From: Bacteriovoracia bacterium
Lineage (GTDB): Bacteria; Bdellovibrionota; Bacteriovoracia; Bacteriovoracales; Bacteriovoracaceae
Reading direction: 5' to 3'
NCBI GenBank assembly: GCA_030426585.1
Contig: JAUHYH010000002.1
Span: 1 to 49,761, forward strand
Length of the DNA stretch: 49,761 nucleotides
Part shown: piece by piece, positions 8,581 through 17,954 of the stretch
Layout of the letters: every line of letters starts with the position of its first letter
Numbering within the stretch: position 1 is the stretch's first letter
Made by a program: the position numbers and the translations under genes
The notes under the pieces: generated by a model
What the model was told of the DNA's origin: nothing
What the model saw: the letters and a program-made list of their open reading frames with translations, nothing else
Databases searched by the model: none

Positions 8581-9918
8581 TTGCAAAGAGAGCTTAAATA
8601 TAATTACTTTCTCCGTTTAGTCGATCTTTTGATCGTCCTTGGAAGTTGGATGGGGGGTTACTACTTCAAGATCCACTTCAATCTCGGAAACCCTGAAATT
8701 CAGAATAACTACTTTCTACCTTTTTACCTTACTTTCGGATTACTACTTACACTCGTGGCGCTAATTACTTTCAAGAATATGGGGATATACAACGCTTCAA
8801 CTCCTCGATCCCTTCAACAAGAAACCCGTGAAATTTTAAAAGCTAACATTATCACTTTTATTATTTTTCTCGTTATCTCTTTCTTTTTTAGCCAGCAAAG
8901 ACTTTCGAGGATTGTCTTAAGTCTCTACTTCATAAGCTCATCGCTACTTTTAATTGTTGCAAGAATTGTTTTCGAGAGTTTTAAAGCAAGGCTTGTAAAA
9001 TCTGTAGTCCTCATTGGCTCAGAACCTGAGACCTTGAAGTTTTATGAAAAAATCAGTCGTATCAAAAGCCTTAATATTAAGTACTGGGTTGATGCTCCTG
9101 AATTCTTAAAGAATCAATATCCATCTCTTGAAAACCTTGAACCGGATCAACTTGAGGCGGAAGGTATTACAAATATTTTCATCTCTCAAAACAGGCTTCG
9201 TGATCATCAAGACTTCTTTGAAAAACTCTGTAATTCCATGATTACCCTTTCTTCTATTCCTGATATTAGTCTTAGTAAAATTGGATATAAAATTGAGTGT
9301 TTCCAAGGACAACCTCTAATTCATATCAATGAAGTTCCTTATAAACCCATACACTTGATCTTAAAAAGAATTTTCGACTTTACGAGCGCTTTAGCCCTAC
9401 TCATTTGTATTAGCCCTATCCTTCTTGTCATTTCAATCCTCATAAAACTGACGAGTAAAGGACCTGTTATTTACACACAAAAAAGAACAGGAATTGATGG
9501 TAAGGATTTTAAAATTTATAAATTTAGAACCATGATTACTGGTGATATGAATAAAGAAACATGGACTGTAAAAGATGACCCTCGAGTCACAAAACTTGGT
9601 TCACTTCTAAGAAAAACCAACCTCGATGAACTACCTCAACTTTGGAACATCATCAAAGGTGAAATGAGTGTTGTTGGCCCTAGACCTGAACGGCCACATT
9701 TTGTAGCTGAATTTAGAAAAAGTATTCCGAATTATATGATTCGCCACAAATTCAAATCGGGACTCACGGGATGGGCTCAAATTCAGGGCTGGCGCGGGGA
9801 TACCTCGATCAAGAAACGAATCGAATGTGATCTTTGGTACATCAAAAACTGGTCACTATTCCTAGACCTAAAAATTATTATGCTGACTTTCGTTAATATC
9901 AATAAAAATGCATATTAA
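8581..9918 (+). CDS. Polyprenyl-phosphate sugar phosphotransferase (WcaJ/undecaprenyl-phosphate glucose phosphotransferase-like)
   Basis: A 445-residue inner-membrane enzyme that starts chain synthesis by moving a sugar-1-phosphate onto the polyprenyl phosphate carrier. Four hydrophobic segments lie in the first ~130 residues, then a soluble linker, then the C-terminal membrane hairpin from about residue 261. The catalytic domain has IYKFRTM, LRKTNLDELPQLWNII, SVVGPRPERPHF and GLTGWAQIQGWRG, all hallmarks of the large polyisoprenyl-phosphate hexose-1-phosphate transferases. The start is TTG with AGGG upstream. It probably opens a rightward run with wecB, the polymerase/ligase, ugd and uxs. 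The exact sugar (glucose versus galactose or other) is not determined by the sequence alone. Confidence 0.93.
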   Translation: MQRELKYNYFLRLVDLLIVLGSWMGGYYFKIHFNLGNPEIQNNYFLPFYLTFGLLLTLVALITFKNMGIYNASTPRSLQQETREILKANIITFIIFLVISFFFSQQRLSRIVLSLYFISSSLLLIVARIVFESFKARLVKSVVLIGSEPETLKFYEKISRIKSLNIKYWVDAPEFLKNQYPSLENLEPDQLEAEGITNIFISQNRLRDHQDFFEKLCNSMITLSSIPDISLSKIGYKIECFQGQPLIHINEVPYKPIHLILKRIFDFTSALALLICISPILLVISILIKLTSKGPVIYTQKRTGIDGKDFKIYKFRTMITGDMNKETWTVKDDPRVTKLGSLLRKTNLDELPQLWNIIKGEMSVVGPRPERPHFVAEFRKSIPNYMIRHKFKSGLTGWAQIQGWRGDTSIKKRIECDLWYIKNWSLFLDLKIIMLTFVNINKNAY

Positions 9919-9955
9919 CGAGAATTCCTAAATATCTTCTGATACTATAAATTCC

Positions 9956-11035
9956 ATGAAATTCGCTATTGTATTCGGCACAAGACCGGAGATTCTAAAA
10001 TTTTATTCTCTCATAAAACAGGCCGAAAAACAGAACATTGAAACTGTCTTAATTCATACTAACCAGCACTACTCTGCCGAAATGGATAAAGTTTTTTTTG
10101 ATGAACTCCAACTTCCAAAACCTCAATACAACCTTGGGATAGGATCTAAAAATCCCAACCAGCAAATTGCTGAGATGATAGAAAAAATTGATACAGCTCT
10201 CTCTGAAATTAACCCTGATGTTGTTTTTGTTCAAGGAGATACAAACTCCACTTTTGCAGGGGCCTTCGCTGCTAACAAACGAGGTATTAAAGTTGCTCAC
10301 GTTGAAGCAGGATTAAGATCTTATGATCGGGAAATGCCCGAAGAAATAAACCGAATTCTGACTGATCACTTGTCCGATTTTTTATTTCCAGTAACTCAAA
10401 CACAATTCAATATTATAAAATCAGAAAACATTGATACCGATAAAGTTACAATAGTAGGAAATACCATTGTTGACTGTCTTAACGATATGAAAAAAAGCCT
10501 TTCGGGAAACCGTGCAGATATTTTAGAGAAATATAAACTTGAAGATAAAAAGTTTTACTTTCTTACTCTTCATCGTCCTAGTAATGTCGATGATAAAAAT
10601 GTTTTTCAAAAAATTCTTGAAAACCTCGACTTAATATCTAAGGAAAACCAAGTTGATATTATTTTTCCGGCTCACCCAAGAACTTTAGATCGAATAAAGA
10701 AATTCCAGTTAGAAATACCTGAGTCTCTTAAAGTTATCCCTCCAACACCTTATAAGGATTGCTTAAGCTTTATGATCGAATCTGAGGTTATCCTTACTGA
10801 TTCGGGTGGAATTCAAGAAGAAGCCTGTATTCTCGGGAAACCCTGCTTAACTCTTCGAGAAAACACAGAAAGACCTGAGACACTTCAAGTGAAATCGAAT
10901 ATACTGGTTGGAAACTCTTATGATCGTATTAAATCAGCTCTTGAGTATTTTTCAAAAGAATCTCAAGGCTGGGAAAACCCATTTGGAGATGGAAAAACGG
11001 CAGAAAGAATAATTCAAAGAGTTGTAAAGAATTGA
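9956..11035 (+). CDS. wecB: UDP-N-acetylglucosamine 2-epimerase (non-hydrolysing)
   Basis: Interconverts UDP-GlcNAc and UDP-ManNAc, providing a ManNAc-type precursor for the surface glycan. The 359 residues match the family length. Visible motifs are VFGTRPEILKF at the N-terminus, HVEAGLRSYDREMPEE, TLHRPSNVDD and LTDSGGIQEEACILGKP followed by RENTERPE near the C-terminus. There is no obvious Shine-Dalgarno; a TATAAA-like box lies just before the ATG, raising the chance of a very short leader. It is 38 bases after the sugar phosphotransferase. No wecC-like ManNAc dehydrogenase is present in the window; the dehydrogenase at 12315 looks like the UDP-glucose enzyme. Confidence 0.93.
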   Translation: MKFAIVFGTRPEILKFYSLIKQAEKQNIETVLIHTNQHYSAEMDKVFFDELQLPKPQYNLGIGSKNPNQQIAEMIEKIDTALSEINPDVVFVQGDTNSTFAGAFAANKRGIKVAHVEAGLRSYDREMPEEINRILTDHLSDFLFPVTQTQFNIIKSENIDTDKVTIVGNTIVDCLNDMKKSLSGNRADILEKYKLEDKKFYFLTLHRPSNVDDKNVFQKILENLDLISKENQVDIIFPAHPRTLDRIKKFQLEIPESLKVIPPTPYKDCLSFMIESEVILTDSGGIQEEACILGKPCLTLRENTERPETLQVKSNILVGNSYDRIKSALEYFSKESQGWENPFGDGKTAERIIQRVVKN

Positions 11036-11044
11036 GAGTGAACG

Positions 11045-12232
11045 TTGATAGTTAGTTTTTGTCTTATTTCATTATCGTTTTTAGCTTTAGGCTTAATGAC
11101 ATCTCCCACATTACTCTCTGGTTTTTCGACTCTATTACTTCCACCATTTCTCAGAACAATACCCGATTTTAAAAAAGTTCCAATCTCAAGAAGCTACATG
11201 GCGATGCTCGCTTTCTTCCTCATTGGAATTCTTTCGCTTTTTATAAATAAGGGACAAATTCAAGATATCTTTTTCAGTTTTAAAGGAACGAAGTTTCAAT
11301 TTATTTTGTTAGCTGCTTTTTTCCCGTTAATGATTTTTTTCTCACGTTATAATAATAAAAAAATTTTTACTTATCTTTTTTATGCTTTTGAACTTAGTGT
11401 AGTTATCGCCTTTATCGTAGGCTATATCAGGTCAAAGTATCAGTTTGATTTAATTTCTTGGACCTCAAAGCCCTACCACCCACGCACAGGTGGCTTTTAT
11501 CATTATATGCGTTACGGGTACCTCTCCTCTTTCTTGTTCTTTTTTCACTGCTATCTTCACTTCAAATGTAAGGCTTTAAGAAAGAACTTTTTATTCTACG
11601 TTGCCTGGCTAGTTTGTTTGCTTGCAATCTTTACAAGCCAAACTCGAGGAGGACTTCTTAGCGTTGTATGCTCATCTAGTTTGTTTGTTTTTACTTACTA
11701 CAAAAAAACGAGAGTCATTGCAGGAGGGACAATTATTTTTCTTCTCATGAGTATTAGTTTTTTTAGTATGAAGGGAGATGCTCCCACAAGGTTACTCAAT
11801 TATAATGATCAATCCACAATCACTCGATTAGGTCAGTACCAAGCCGCAATCGAAATCTTTAAAGAAAAACCCATTCTAGGGGTTGGTCCAAGGCAGTTCG
11901 AATCCGTTTCTATGAGAATTAAAGAAGAAAAACAAATTGGGAATATCCCGTTCAGAGGGCATGCACATAACACATTACTCGAAATTCTTGCTAATAGAGG
12001 AATTATTGGTTTTGCCATGTACCTTATTTTTCTTTCCCTCTGGTTTCATGAGATGTTCTTGCTGAAAACAGACTTCGGAATTGCTGTGATGATCTACATT
12101 CTCACCTATAGCTTTGCAGGCCAATTTGAAGTCCTGCTTGATACTGTTAATACCCACTTTTTCACCTTCATCTACATTGCGAGTATGGTTCACAAATATA
12201 AGGTGGAGTACGGTGAGAAACCCATTATCTGA
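11045..12232 (+). CDS. O-antigen polymerase/ligase family membrane protein (Wzy_C-type)
   Basis: A 395-residue polytopic membrane protein with about ten hydrophobic segments. The large periplasmic loop carries the family signature: RLGQYQAAIEIFKEKPILGV near residues 260-280, then GHAHNTLLEILANRGIIGF. That signature covers both O-antigen ligases (WaaL) and some Wzy polymerases, so I cannot say which of the two it is. The start is TTG, nine bases after wecB ends. It is the only polymerase/ligase candidate in the window and lies beside the chain-initiating phosphotransferase, consistent with building and attaching the polysaccharide on the periplasmic face. Confidence 0.85.
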   Translation: MIVSFCLISLSFLALGLMTSPTLLSGFSTLLLPPFLRTIPDFKKVPISRSYMAMLAFFLIGILSLFINKGQIQDIFFSFKGTKFQFILLAAFFPLMIFFSRYNNKKIFTYLFYAFELSVVIAFIVGYIRSKYQFDLISWTSKPYHPRTGGFYHYMRYGYLSSFLFFFHCYLHFKCKALRKNFLFYVAWLVCLLAIFTSQTRGGLLSVVCSSSLFVFTYYKKTRVIAGGTIIFLLMSISFFSMKGDAPTRLLNYNDQSTITRLGQYQAAIEIFKEKPILGVGPRQFESVSMRIKEEKQIGNIPFRGHAHNTLLEILANRGIIGFAMYLIFLSLWFHEMFLLKTDFGIAVMIYILTYSFAGQFEVLLDTVNTHFFTFIYIASMVHKYKVEYGEKPII

Positions 12233-12314
12233 ATATTTCCACTGTGCGTTATCTCGATCTCAAATACACTTTCCCTTATTTATTTAGTAAGATGAACCCA
12301 AAAAGGTCACCCCT

Positions 12315-13610
12315 ATGGATATATCAGTAATTGGAACAGGCTATGTCGGCCTAGTAAGTGGGACATGCTTTTCGGAAATTGGTCACAACGTTACTTGTAT
12401 TGATATTGATCCAGAAAAAATCAATAAACTCAAAGACGGCATAAGCCCAATCCACGAACCTGGTCTAACGGATTACCTAAAATCAAATTTTGCTAAGGGA
12501 CGCCTTCATTTCACTACAAGTTATGACAGTGTGAAAAATGCCTCTGCAGTTTTTCTTGCAGTTGGAACTCCTTCACTTCCAAATGGAGATGCAAACCTCG
12601 ATTATCTTTTTCAAGCGCTTGATAATGTTTTAGAGACTAATACTGAATCGATTATCGTTATTAAATCGACAGTACCTGTAGGAACGAGTTCACAAATTAA
12701 AGATCATATTTCTAAGAAAGGATTTAAGAACCCAATTGTTAATAACCCTGAATTTTTAAGAGAAGGTTCAGCTGTTAGTGACTTCTTAAAACCTGACCGT
12801 ATTGTCCTTGGTTTTACTAATGAAAAAGCGGGAGAAACAATAGCAGAACTCTACAAACCTTTAGTAAGACAAGGAAACCCCATCTACTCAATGAGTAACC
12901 TTTCTGCTGAAATGACCAAATATGCTTCAAATAGTTTTTTAGCAGCAAAAGTTTCATTTATTAATGAAGTCGCAAGACTTTGTGATGCTACCGGTGCTGA
13001 TATTCAGGAAGTTAAGAAAGGCATGAGTTCCGATCAAAGAATTGGAAGTCAATTTTTGTACCCTGGTCCAGGTTATGGAGGGTCTTGTTTTCCTAAAGAT
13101 GTAAAAGCATTAAAGGCTACAGCAGATAAGTATAAGGTTAACCTAAAGTTGATTCCATCAATTGATATGACGAATGATGATCAAAAAAACTATATCGCAG
13201 AAAAAGTCATCAACCACTTCGAGGGAAACCTCAAAGGTAAAAAAATTACTCTTTGGGGAGTTGCTTTTAAGGCTAACACCGACGATGTTAGAGAAACTCC
13301 TGCCTTAAATATTTATGAAAAGTTAGAAAAAGCAGGGGCAAATATCAATTTTTATGACCCTTGTGCGGGAGAAAACTTTTTAAAGTTAACATCAAATAAT
13401 ATCTCTCAATCTCAAGATATGTACGAAGCATTAGAAGACTCTGAAGCTCTGATCGTGGTTACTGAATGGAGAGAGTTTCAAACCCCTGACTTTAGTAGAA
13501 TAAAAGATAAGATGAAAACTCCACTTATTTTTGATTTTCGGAATCTTTTTGAAACAGAACAAGTTCTTAAAAACGGCTTCACTTACTACTCTATAGGAAA
13601 AAATTCATGA
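12315..13610 (+). CDS. ugd: UDP-glucose 6-dehydrogenase
   Basis: Oxidises UDP-glucose to UDP-glucuronate using two NAD+. The 431 residues show an N-terminal Rossmann motif ([10 protein letters not shown]), [20 protein letters not shown] and the active-site segment [14 protein letters not shown] with the catalytic Cys near residue 258. The C-terminal UDP-binding domain includes [16 protein letters not shown]. An AAGG Shine-Dalgarno precedes the ATG. It overlaps uxs by four bases (ATGA), so the two consecutive steps UDP-glucose to UDP-glucuronate to UDP-xylose are translationally coupled. UDP-glucose specificity is favoured over UDP-ManNAc by overall resemblance and by the partner enzyme. Confidence 0.95.
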   Translation: MDISVIGTGYVGLVSGTCFSEIGHNVTCIDIDPEKINKLKDGISPIHEPGLTDYLKSNFAKGRLHFTTSYDSVKNASAVFLAVGTPSLPNGDANLDYLFQALDNVLETNTESIIVIKSTVPVGTSSQIKDHISKKGFKNPIVNNPEFLREGSAVSDFLKPDRIVLGFTNEKAGETIAELYKPLVRQGNPIYSMSNLSAEMTKYASNSFLAAKVSFINEVARLCDATGADIQEVKKGMSSDQRIGSQFLYPGPGYGGSCFPKDVKALKATADKYKVNLKLIPSIDMTNDDQKNYIAEKVINHFEGNLKGKKITLWGVAFKANTDDVRETPALNIYEKLEKAGANINFYDPCAGENFLKLTSNNISQSQDMYEALEDSEALIVVTEWREFQTPDFSRIKDKMKTPLIFDFRNLFETEQVLKNGFTYYSIGKNS

Positions 13611-14536
13611 AAAAAGTTTTAGTCACTGGTGGTGCTGGTTTTTTAGGAAGTCACCTCTGTAAAACTTTACACAAACAAGGTCACTATGTGATCTGCCTTG
13701 ATAATCTCTACACTGGTTCAAAAGATAATATCTCAGAACTCATCGATTCTGGGAATTTTGAATTTATTGAACACGACGTGATTGAACCCATTGATCTGAA
13801 TGTAGAAGAAATCTACAATCTTGCTTGTCCGGCTAGCCCTATTCACTATCAGCAAGACCCTATTTTCACTTTAAAGACATCCATTTGGGGTGCTTTAAAT
13901 ATGCTAGAACTTGCCCGGAAAAATCGAGCTAAAATATTACAGACCTCTACTAGTGAAGTCTATGGTGATCCTGAAGTTCACCCACAAGTTGAGAGCTATA
14001 AAGGTTCTGTTAATCCTATCGGGATTCGAGCTTGTTATGACGAGGGAAAAAGAGCCGCAGAAACTTTATTCTTCGACTATCAAAGAAAACACGATCTCGA
14101 TATTAAAGTCGTAAGGATCTTTAATACCTATGGCCCTAATATGCACCCTCAAGACGGCCGTGTTGTTTCAAACTTCATTGTCCAAGCTTTAGAAGGTAAA
14201 GACATAACAATCTATGGTGACGGATCTCAAACTCGAAGTTTTTGTTATTACCAAGATCTGATTGATGTCATTATGCTGATGATGGAAAGTTCCGAATCTG
14301 GCCCAATTAATATTGGTAACCCTAACGAATTTACCATTAAAGAGTTAGCAGAAAACGTACTTGAATTAACTCAGAGTCAAAGTAAGATCACCTATCAGGA
14401 TCTCCCTAGTGATGATCCGAAAGTTAGACGCCCCGATATCTCTCTTGCGAATGAGAAGCTCAACTGGACCCCTCGAATACAACTTAAAGAAGGGCTTCAA
14501 GAGACAATTAAATATTTCTCTTCAATTAAGAAATAA
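13607..14536 (+). CDS. uxs: UDP-glucuronate decarboxylase (UDP-xylose synthase)
   Basis: A 309-residue extended short-chain dehydrogenase that decarboxylates UDP-glucuronate to UDP-xylose. The NAD-binding motif is [10 protein letters not shown]. The active site includes [10 protein letters not shown] and the YxxxK pair in [32 protein letters not shown] and the [11 protein letters not shown] segment are typical of this enzyme and distinguish it from epimerases. It starts within the end of ugd. Its 3' end overlaps the convergent aroB-like gene by 11 bases, leaving no room for a separate terminator. Together with ugd it implies a xylose residue, or a xylose-derived sugar, in the glycan. Confidence 0.93.
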   Translation: MKKVLVTGGAGFLGSHLCKTLHKQGHYVICLDNLYTGSKDNISELIDSGNFEFIEHDVIEPIDLNVEEIYNLACPASPIHYQQDPIFTLKTSIWGALNMLELARKNRAKILQTSTSEVYGDPEVHPQVESYKGSVNPIGIRACYDEGKRAAETLFFDYQRKHDLDIKVVRIFNTYGPNMHPQDGRVVSNFIVQALEGKDITIYGDGSQTRSFCYYQDLIDVIMLMMESSESGPINIGNPNEFTIKELAENVLELTQSQSKITYQDLPSDDPKVRRPDISLANEKLNWTPRIQLKEGLQETIKYFSSIKK

Positions 14537-15527
14537 AACTTAAGACTTCCGATATTTCTTCAGGGGGAATACTTTTTAAAGTAACTTCTCCTATCGATTT
14601 AAAAAGGATGAAATTAATGTTCCCTTCGCTATTCTTCTTATCTTTAAGTAAGGCTTGCTTGAATTTCTCGTGATCATAATTAGGAATTTCGATTTTACTA
14701 ACCCTATCCAGTATTTGATTTTTAATAACGGAATAGTCCTCATCTTTTATCAGCTTTAGGCCTTTTGAAATCTCTAGCTCCCAGAGCATTCCAAAACCCA
14801 CAGCAATTCCATGAGGTAGTGATGACTGAGAAGAAGCCTCTAAGGCGTGACCAACAGTATGTCCAAGATTAAGCTTCCACCGTTCTTTTTTATCTTTTTC
14901 GTCTTGTTCGACTATTTTCTTTTTAAGAATTAGAGAGTTATATATTTTTTCTTCCAAGGATAAACTTTTAAATTTATCAAATTCTTCTTTCCCAGAGAGC
15001 AGATGGATCTTTAACATTTCAAAATAGCCAGAGTCCAAGTGAGATTGCTCCAATGACTTAAAAAAATCATTAATAATTGTAATTTTTCTTGGAGGATAAA
15101 ATGTTCCTAGCATATTTTTAAAACCATCAATATTTATAGAATTTTTGCCACCTAAACAGCTATCAACCTGGCTAAGCAAGGTTGTTGGGATAAAACTCCA
15201 TTTAATTCCCCGATAAAAGATACTTGCAAGAAAGCTAACAAGCTCCTGGGTAATCCCTCCTCCAATGGCAAGTAAGTGACTTTCTTTATTAGCTCCCTTT
15301 TGGATCAATTTTCTGGAAAGTTTTTCTATCGATTTCAGTGATTTATTTTCTTCATTGATCTCAATAATGATTGGATCATTTAGAGTTTTAAAAACTGAAT
15401 TCTCTTTATAGAGCTCCCATACATTCTTATCTATGACAGGGATACCCTTAAGAGTTAAGTCATCTTTGAAGCTTTTAAACTCAACGAGGTAATCACCAAA
15501 CTGAGATTTAACTTTAAAAGAATTCAT
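14526..15527 (-). CDS. aroB: 3-dehydroquinate synthase family protein
   Basis: A 333-residue member of the sugar-phosphate cyclase superfamily, slightly shorter than typical AroB. The expected cyclase landmarks are present: [27 protein letters not shown], the zinc/catalytic EMLK, then [16 protein letters not shown] and the zinc histidine in LPHGIAVG. The arginine four residues before the LNLGH asparagine and that asparagine itself are kept, which favours dehydroquinate synthase over valiolone-type cyclases. The NAD-binding segment reads [11 protein letters not shown], with Glu where most AroB have Asp. It starts inside the metF stop (TAATG), so it is third in a manC-metF-aroB operon. Whether it is the cell's only AroB is unknown. 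Confidence 0.82.
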   Translation of the reverse strand: MNSFKVKSQFGDYLVEFKSFKDDLTLKGIPVIDKNVWELYKENSVFKTLNDPIIIEINEENKSLKSIEKLSRKLIQKGANKESHLLAIGGGITQELVSFLASIFYRGIKWSFIPTTLLSQVDSCLGGKNSINIDGFKNMLGTFYPPRKITIINDFFKSLEQSHLDSGYFEMLKIHLLSGKEEFDKFKSLSLEEKIYNSLILKKKIVEQDEKDKKERWKLNLGHTVGHALEASSQSSLPHGIAVGFGMLWELEISKGLKLIKDEDYSVIKNQILDRVSKIEIPNYDHEKFKQALLKDKKNSEGNINFILFKSIGEVTLKSIPPEEISEVLSFIS

Positions 15528-16483
15528 TAAAGAATAGCTGCTGCTACTTTTTGAATAGATTCAGCTCTTCCCATTGAGTAGTAATGAAGAACAGGAGCAC
15601 CTTTTTCCATTAATTCTCTCGACTGAGCAATACACCACTCAACTCCAACATTCTTAACATCTTCATTGGTTTTACAGGCTTCTACAGCTTTAAAGAGATC
15701 ATCGGGAATATCAATATGGAAAAAGCTTGGTAAAGCATTAAGCTGCTTTTTATTTGTCATTGGCTTAAGACCTGGGATGATAGGAACATTAATACCAACC
15801 TCACGACATTTATCCACAAATTCAAAGTATTTCTTATTATCAAAAAACATCTGAGTCACAATATAGTCAGCACCATTATCCACTTTATCTTTTAAAAACT
15901 TAAGGTCTGATAACATATTAGGGGCTTCAAAGTGCTTCTCAGGGTATCCCGCGACACCAACACAGAACTCGGTTGGCATTGGGTTTTTCATATCTTCATC
16001 TAAATATTTTCCATTATTCATATCAATGATTTGACTTACCAAGCTATCCGCATAGTGATGTCCGTCTGCACTCGGAACAAATCTGACCTCACTCTTAATA
16101 GCATCCCCTCTTAAAGCAAGTACATTATGAATTCCAAGAAAGTTTAAATCGATGAGAGCATTTTCTGTTTCTTCTTTAGTAAATCCTCCACAGATAATGT
16201 GAGGGACTGTCTCAACTTGAAACTTGTTCATAACTGCAGCACAGATCCCAACTGTTCCTGGCCTTTTCTTTACGACTCTTTTTTCAAGCAAGCCATTTGG
16301 AGTTTGTTTATAGACATACTCCTCTCGGTGATAAGTTACGTCGACAAACTTCGGCTTGAATTCCATTAAAGGAGAAATTCTTTCAAAAAGTTCATTAATA
16401 CTTTCACCTTTAAGGGGTGGGAGTATCTCGATCGAAAAAAGGGTCTTGTTTGCTTCAGAAATTAAATCTTTAATTTTTGCCAT
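15527..16483 (-). CDS. metF: Methylenetetrahydrofolate reductase
   Basis: Reduces 5,10-methylene-THF to 5-methyl-THF, the methyl donor for methionine synthase (metH at 26826). The 318-residue length fits the single-domain bacterial flavoenzyme. Visible family segments include FSIEILPPLKG (catalytic Glu region), FVDVTYHRE, LALRGD and DYIVTQMFFDN, ending with PGLKPMTNKKQL for the folate/FAD site. Start and stop are fused to its neighbours by TAATG overlaps on both sides: manC ends at 16483 where metF begins, and metF ends at 15527 where aroB begins. That places a one-carbon enzyme in the middle of a nucleotide-sugar operon. Confidence 0.94.
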   Translation of the reverse strand: MAKIKDLISEANKTLFSIEILPPLKGESINELFERISPLMEFKPKFVDVTYHREEYVYKQTPNGLLEKRVVKKRPGTVGICAAVMNKFQVETVPHIICGGFTKEETENALIDLNFLGIHNVLALRGDAIKSEVRFVPSADGHHYADSLVSQIIDMNNGKYLDEDMKNPMPTEFCVGVAGYPEKHFEAPNMLSDLKFLKDKVDNGADYIVTQMFFDNKKYFEFVDKCREVGINVPIIPGLKPMTNKKQLNALPSFFHIDIPDDLFKAVEACKTNEDVKNVGVEWCIAQSRELMEKGAPVLHYYSMGRAESIQKVAAAIL

Positions 16484-17853
16484 TATGCTCTTCCGTACAC
16501 GTCTTCTAATCTAATTATGTCATCTTCTCCAAGGTAACTACCGAGCTGAACCTCTACAATTGTTACTTTAGTCTCTGTTTTATTTTCTAACCGATGAACT
16601 TCTTCCTTTCCTATATAGATGTGCTCACCAACTTTGTAATCTTTAATTTCATTTCCAACAGTCACAGTCGGCTGCCCCTTCACAACAATCCAATGCTCAC
16701 TTCGGTGCAAGTGCTTTTGAAGAGAAAGGCTTTTTCCCGGAAGAACTTCAATTCTTTTTACCTTGTATTCGTCGAAATCCGCGAGGTTATAAAAAGACCC
16801 CCAAGGCCGATGCTCCATGCTCTGAGTGTGAAGGTCTGACTCTTGTTTCGACTTAATTGCTGAATAAACTTCTTTTACTTTCTCTGATTCGTTGATGTTA
16901 CCGATAAATAAGGTATCCGAATCTTCAACCGCAATAATGTTTTCCAAACCAAATGAAACGACTTTTTTATCTGTGAAGAAAAAACTATTTTTTGATTCAT
17001 TATGAAGGATATTCTTTTCACTTCCCTTAAGGTAATTCGCTAATGATTCGAAGTTTCCTAAATCATTCCAGGGAACATCACACTCAACCACTGAACCCAC
17101 TTTGGTATTTTCCATCAGTCCGTAATCAATACTTTCAGCAGTCACCTTATCCATCAACTCTTTTGAAAACTTAGAAACTGATTTTTCAGTCTTTATTGAT
17201 TGATAGACATTATTTACTTGTTCATAAATCTTAGGAGATAACTCTTTTGCTTGCTCTAAGAAAGTTTTCTTGGAGGCCAGAAACAAACCTGCGTTCCAGA
17301 GATAATTTCCACTTTGAAGGTATTGCTCTGCAACCTCTTTATTTGGTTTCTCTTTAAAAGATTTTATTTCGTTACCATTTGCCTCAATATATCCAAATCC
17401 AGTATGAGCAGATCGGGGTTTAATTCCAAAGGTATTTATTTTACCAGTTGAAGCCAGTTCCCTTCCTTTTCTAACACACTCTTCATAACTCTCTAGGTTT
17501 TCGATGACTTGATCCGAAGGAGTGATAAAAAGTTGGTCATCATCACTGGCATGGAAGCTTGCAAGCAAAATTGCCGGCAGAGTATTTTTCCCAACCGGTT
17601 CACAAAGGAATTGAAATTCTTTTTCTTTGTAAATTGATAATTCTTCCAACTGATTAACAGCATGGTGGTACATATCCTCAGCCACAACAATCAAAAAAGA
17701 GTCGGCAATATTTGAATTTCTTTCAGCTGTTAATTGGAGTAGCGACTTCCCGCCAAAAACCTTCACGAACTGTTTTGGGTATTTTGGACGGCTCAATGGC
17801 CATAGGCGACTACCTGACCCACCACACAAAATGACATTGACTAAGTTGCTCAT
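16483..17853 (-). CDS. manC: Mannose-1-phosphate guanylyltransferase / mannose-6-phosphate isomerase (bifunctional type)
   Basis: Makes GDP-mannose and, in the bifunctional form, mannose-6-phosphate. The 456 residues have an N-terminal nucleotidyltransferase domain (GGSGSRLWPLSRPKYPKQF) and a C-terminal cupin isomerase domain with RPWGSFYNL, LPGKSLSLQKHLHRSEHW and KVGEHIYI. VPWNDLGNF lies between. One oddity: the usual PSDH motif reads FITPSDQVIEN near residue 112, with Gln in place of His. It heads the leftward operon manC-metF-aroB. GDP-mannose could feed the WbaZ-like transferase at 7395 or be converted to GDP-fucose for the GT11 enzyme at 18866, although no such converting enzymes are visible here. 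Confidence 0.94.
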   Translation of the reverse strand: MSNLVNVILCGGSGSRLWPLSRPKYPKQFVKVFGGKSLLQLTAERNSNIADSFLIVVAEDMYHHAVNQLEELSIYKEKEFQFLCEPVGKNTLPAILLASFHASDDDQLFITPSDQVIENLESYEECVRKGRELASTGKINTFGIKPRSAHTGFGYIEANGNEIKSFKEKPNKEVAEQYLQSGNYLWNAGLFLASKKTFLEQAKELSPKIYEQVNNVYQSIKTEKSVSKFSKELMDKVTAESIDYGLMENTKVGSVVECDVPWNDLGNFESLANYLKGSEKNILHNESKNSFFFTDKKVVSFGLENIIAVEDSDTLFIGNINESEKVKEVYSAIKSKQESDLHTQSMEHRPWGSFYNLADFDEYKVKRIEVLPGKSLSLQKHLHRSEHWIVVKGQPTVTVGNEIKDYKVGEHIYIGKEEVHRLENKTETKVTIVEVQLGSYLGEDDIIRLEDVYGRA

Positions 17854-17954
17854 AATTAAGGACTTAATATAGCTTTTTATTTAGAGATTATCTATTTTTC
17901 CTTTAAAAAATTGATTATAGTCTATGAACAACTCACATAAATTAGGACCGTTTC
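17854..17954. promoter_or_regulatory. Divergent promoter region between manC and the methyltransferase operon
   Basis: A 101-base AT-rich gap from which both the leftward manC operon and the rightward 17955 operon must be transcribed. The plus strand has TTGATT near 17910 but its spacing to any -10-like box is poor. TTAGGACC just before 17955 may serve as a ribosome site. No operator palindrome was seen. Confidence 0.35.
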
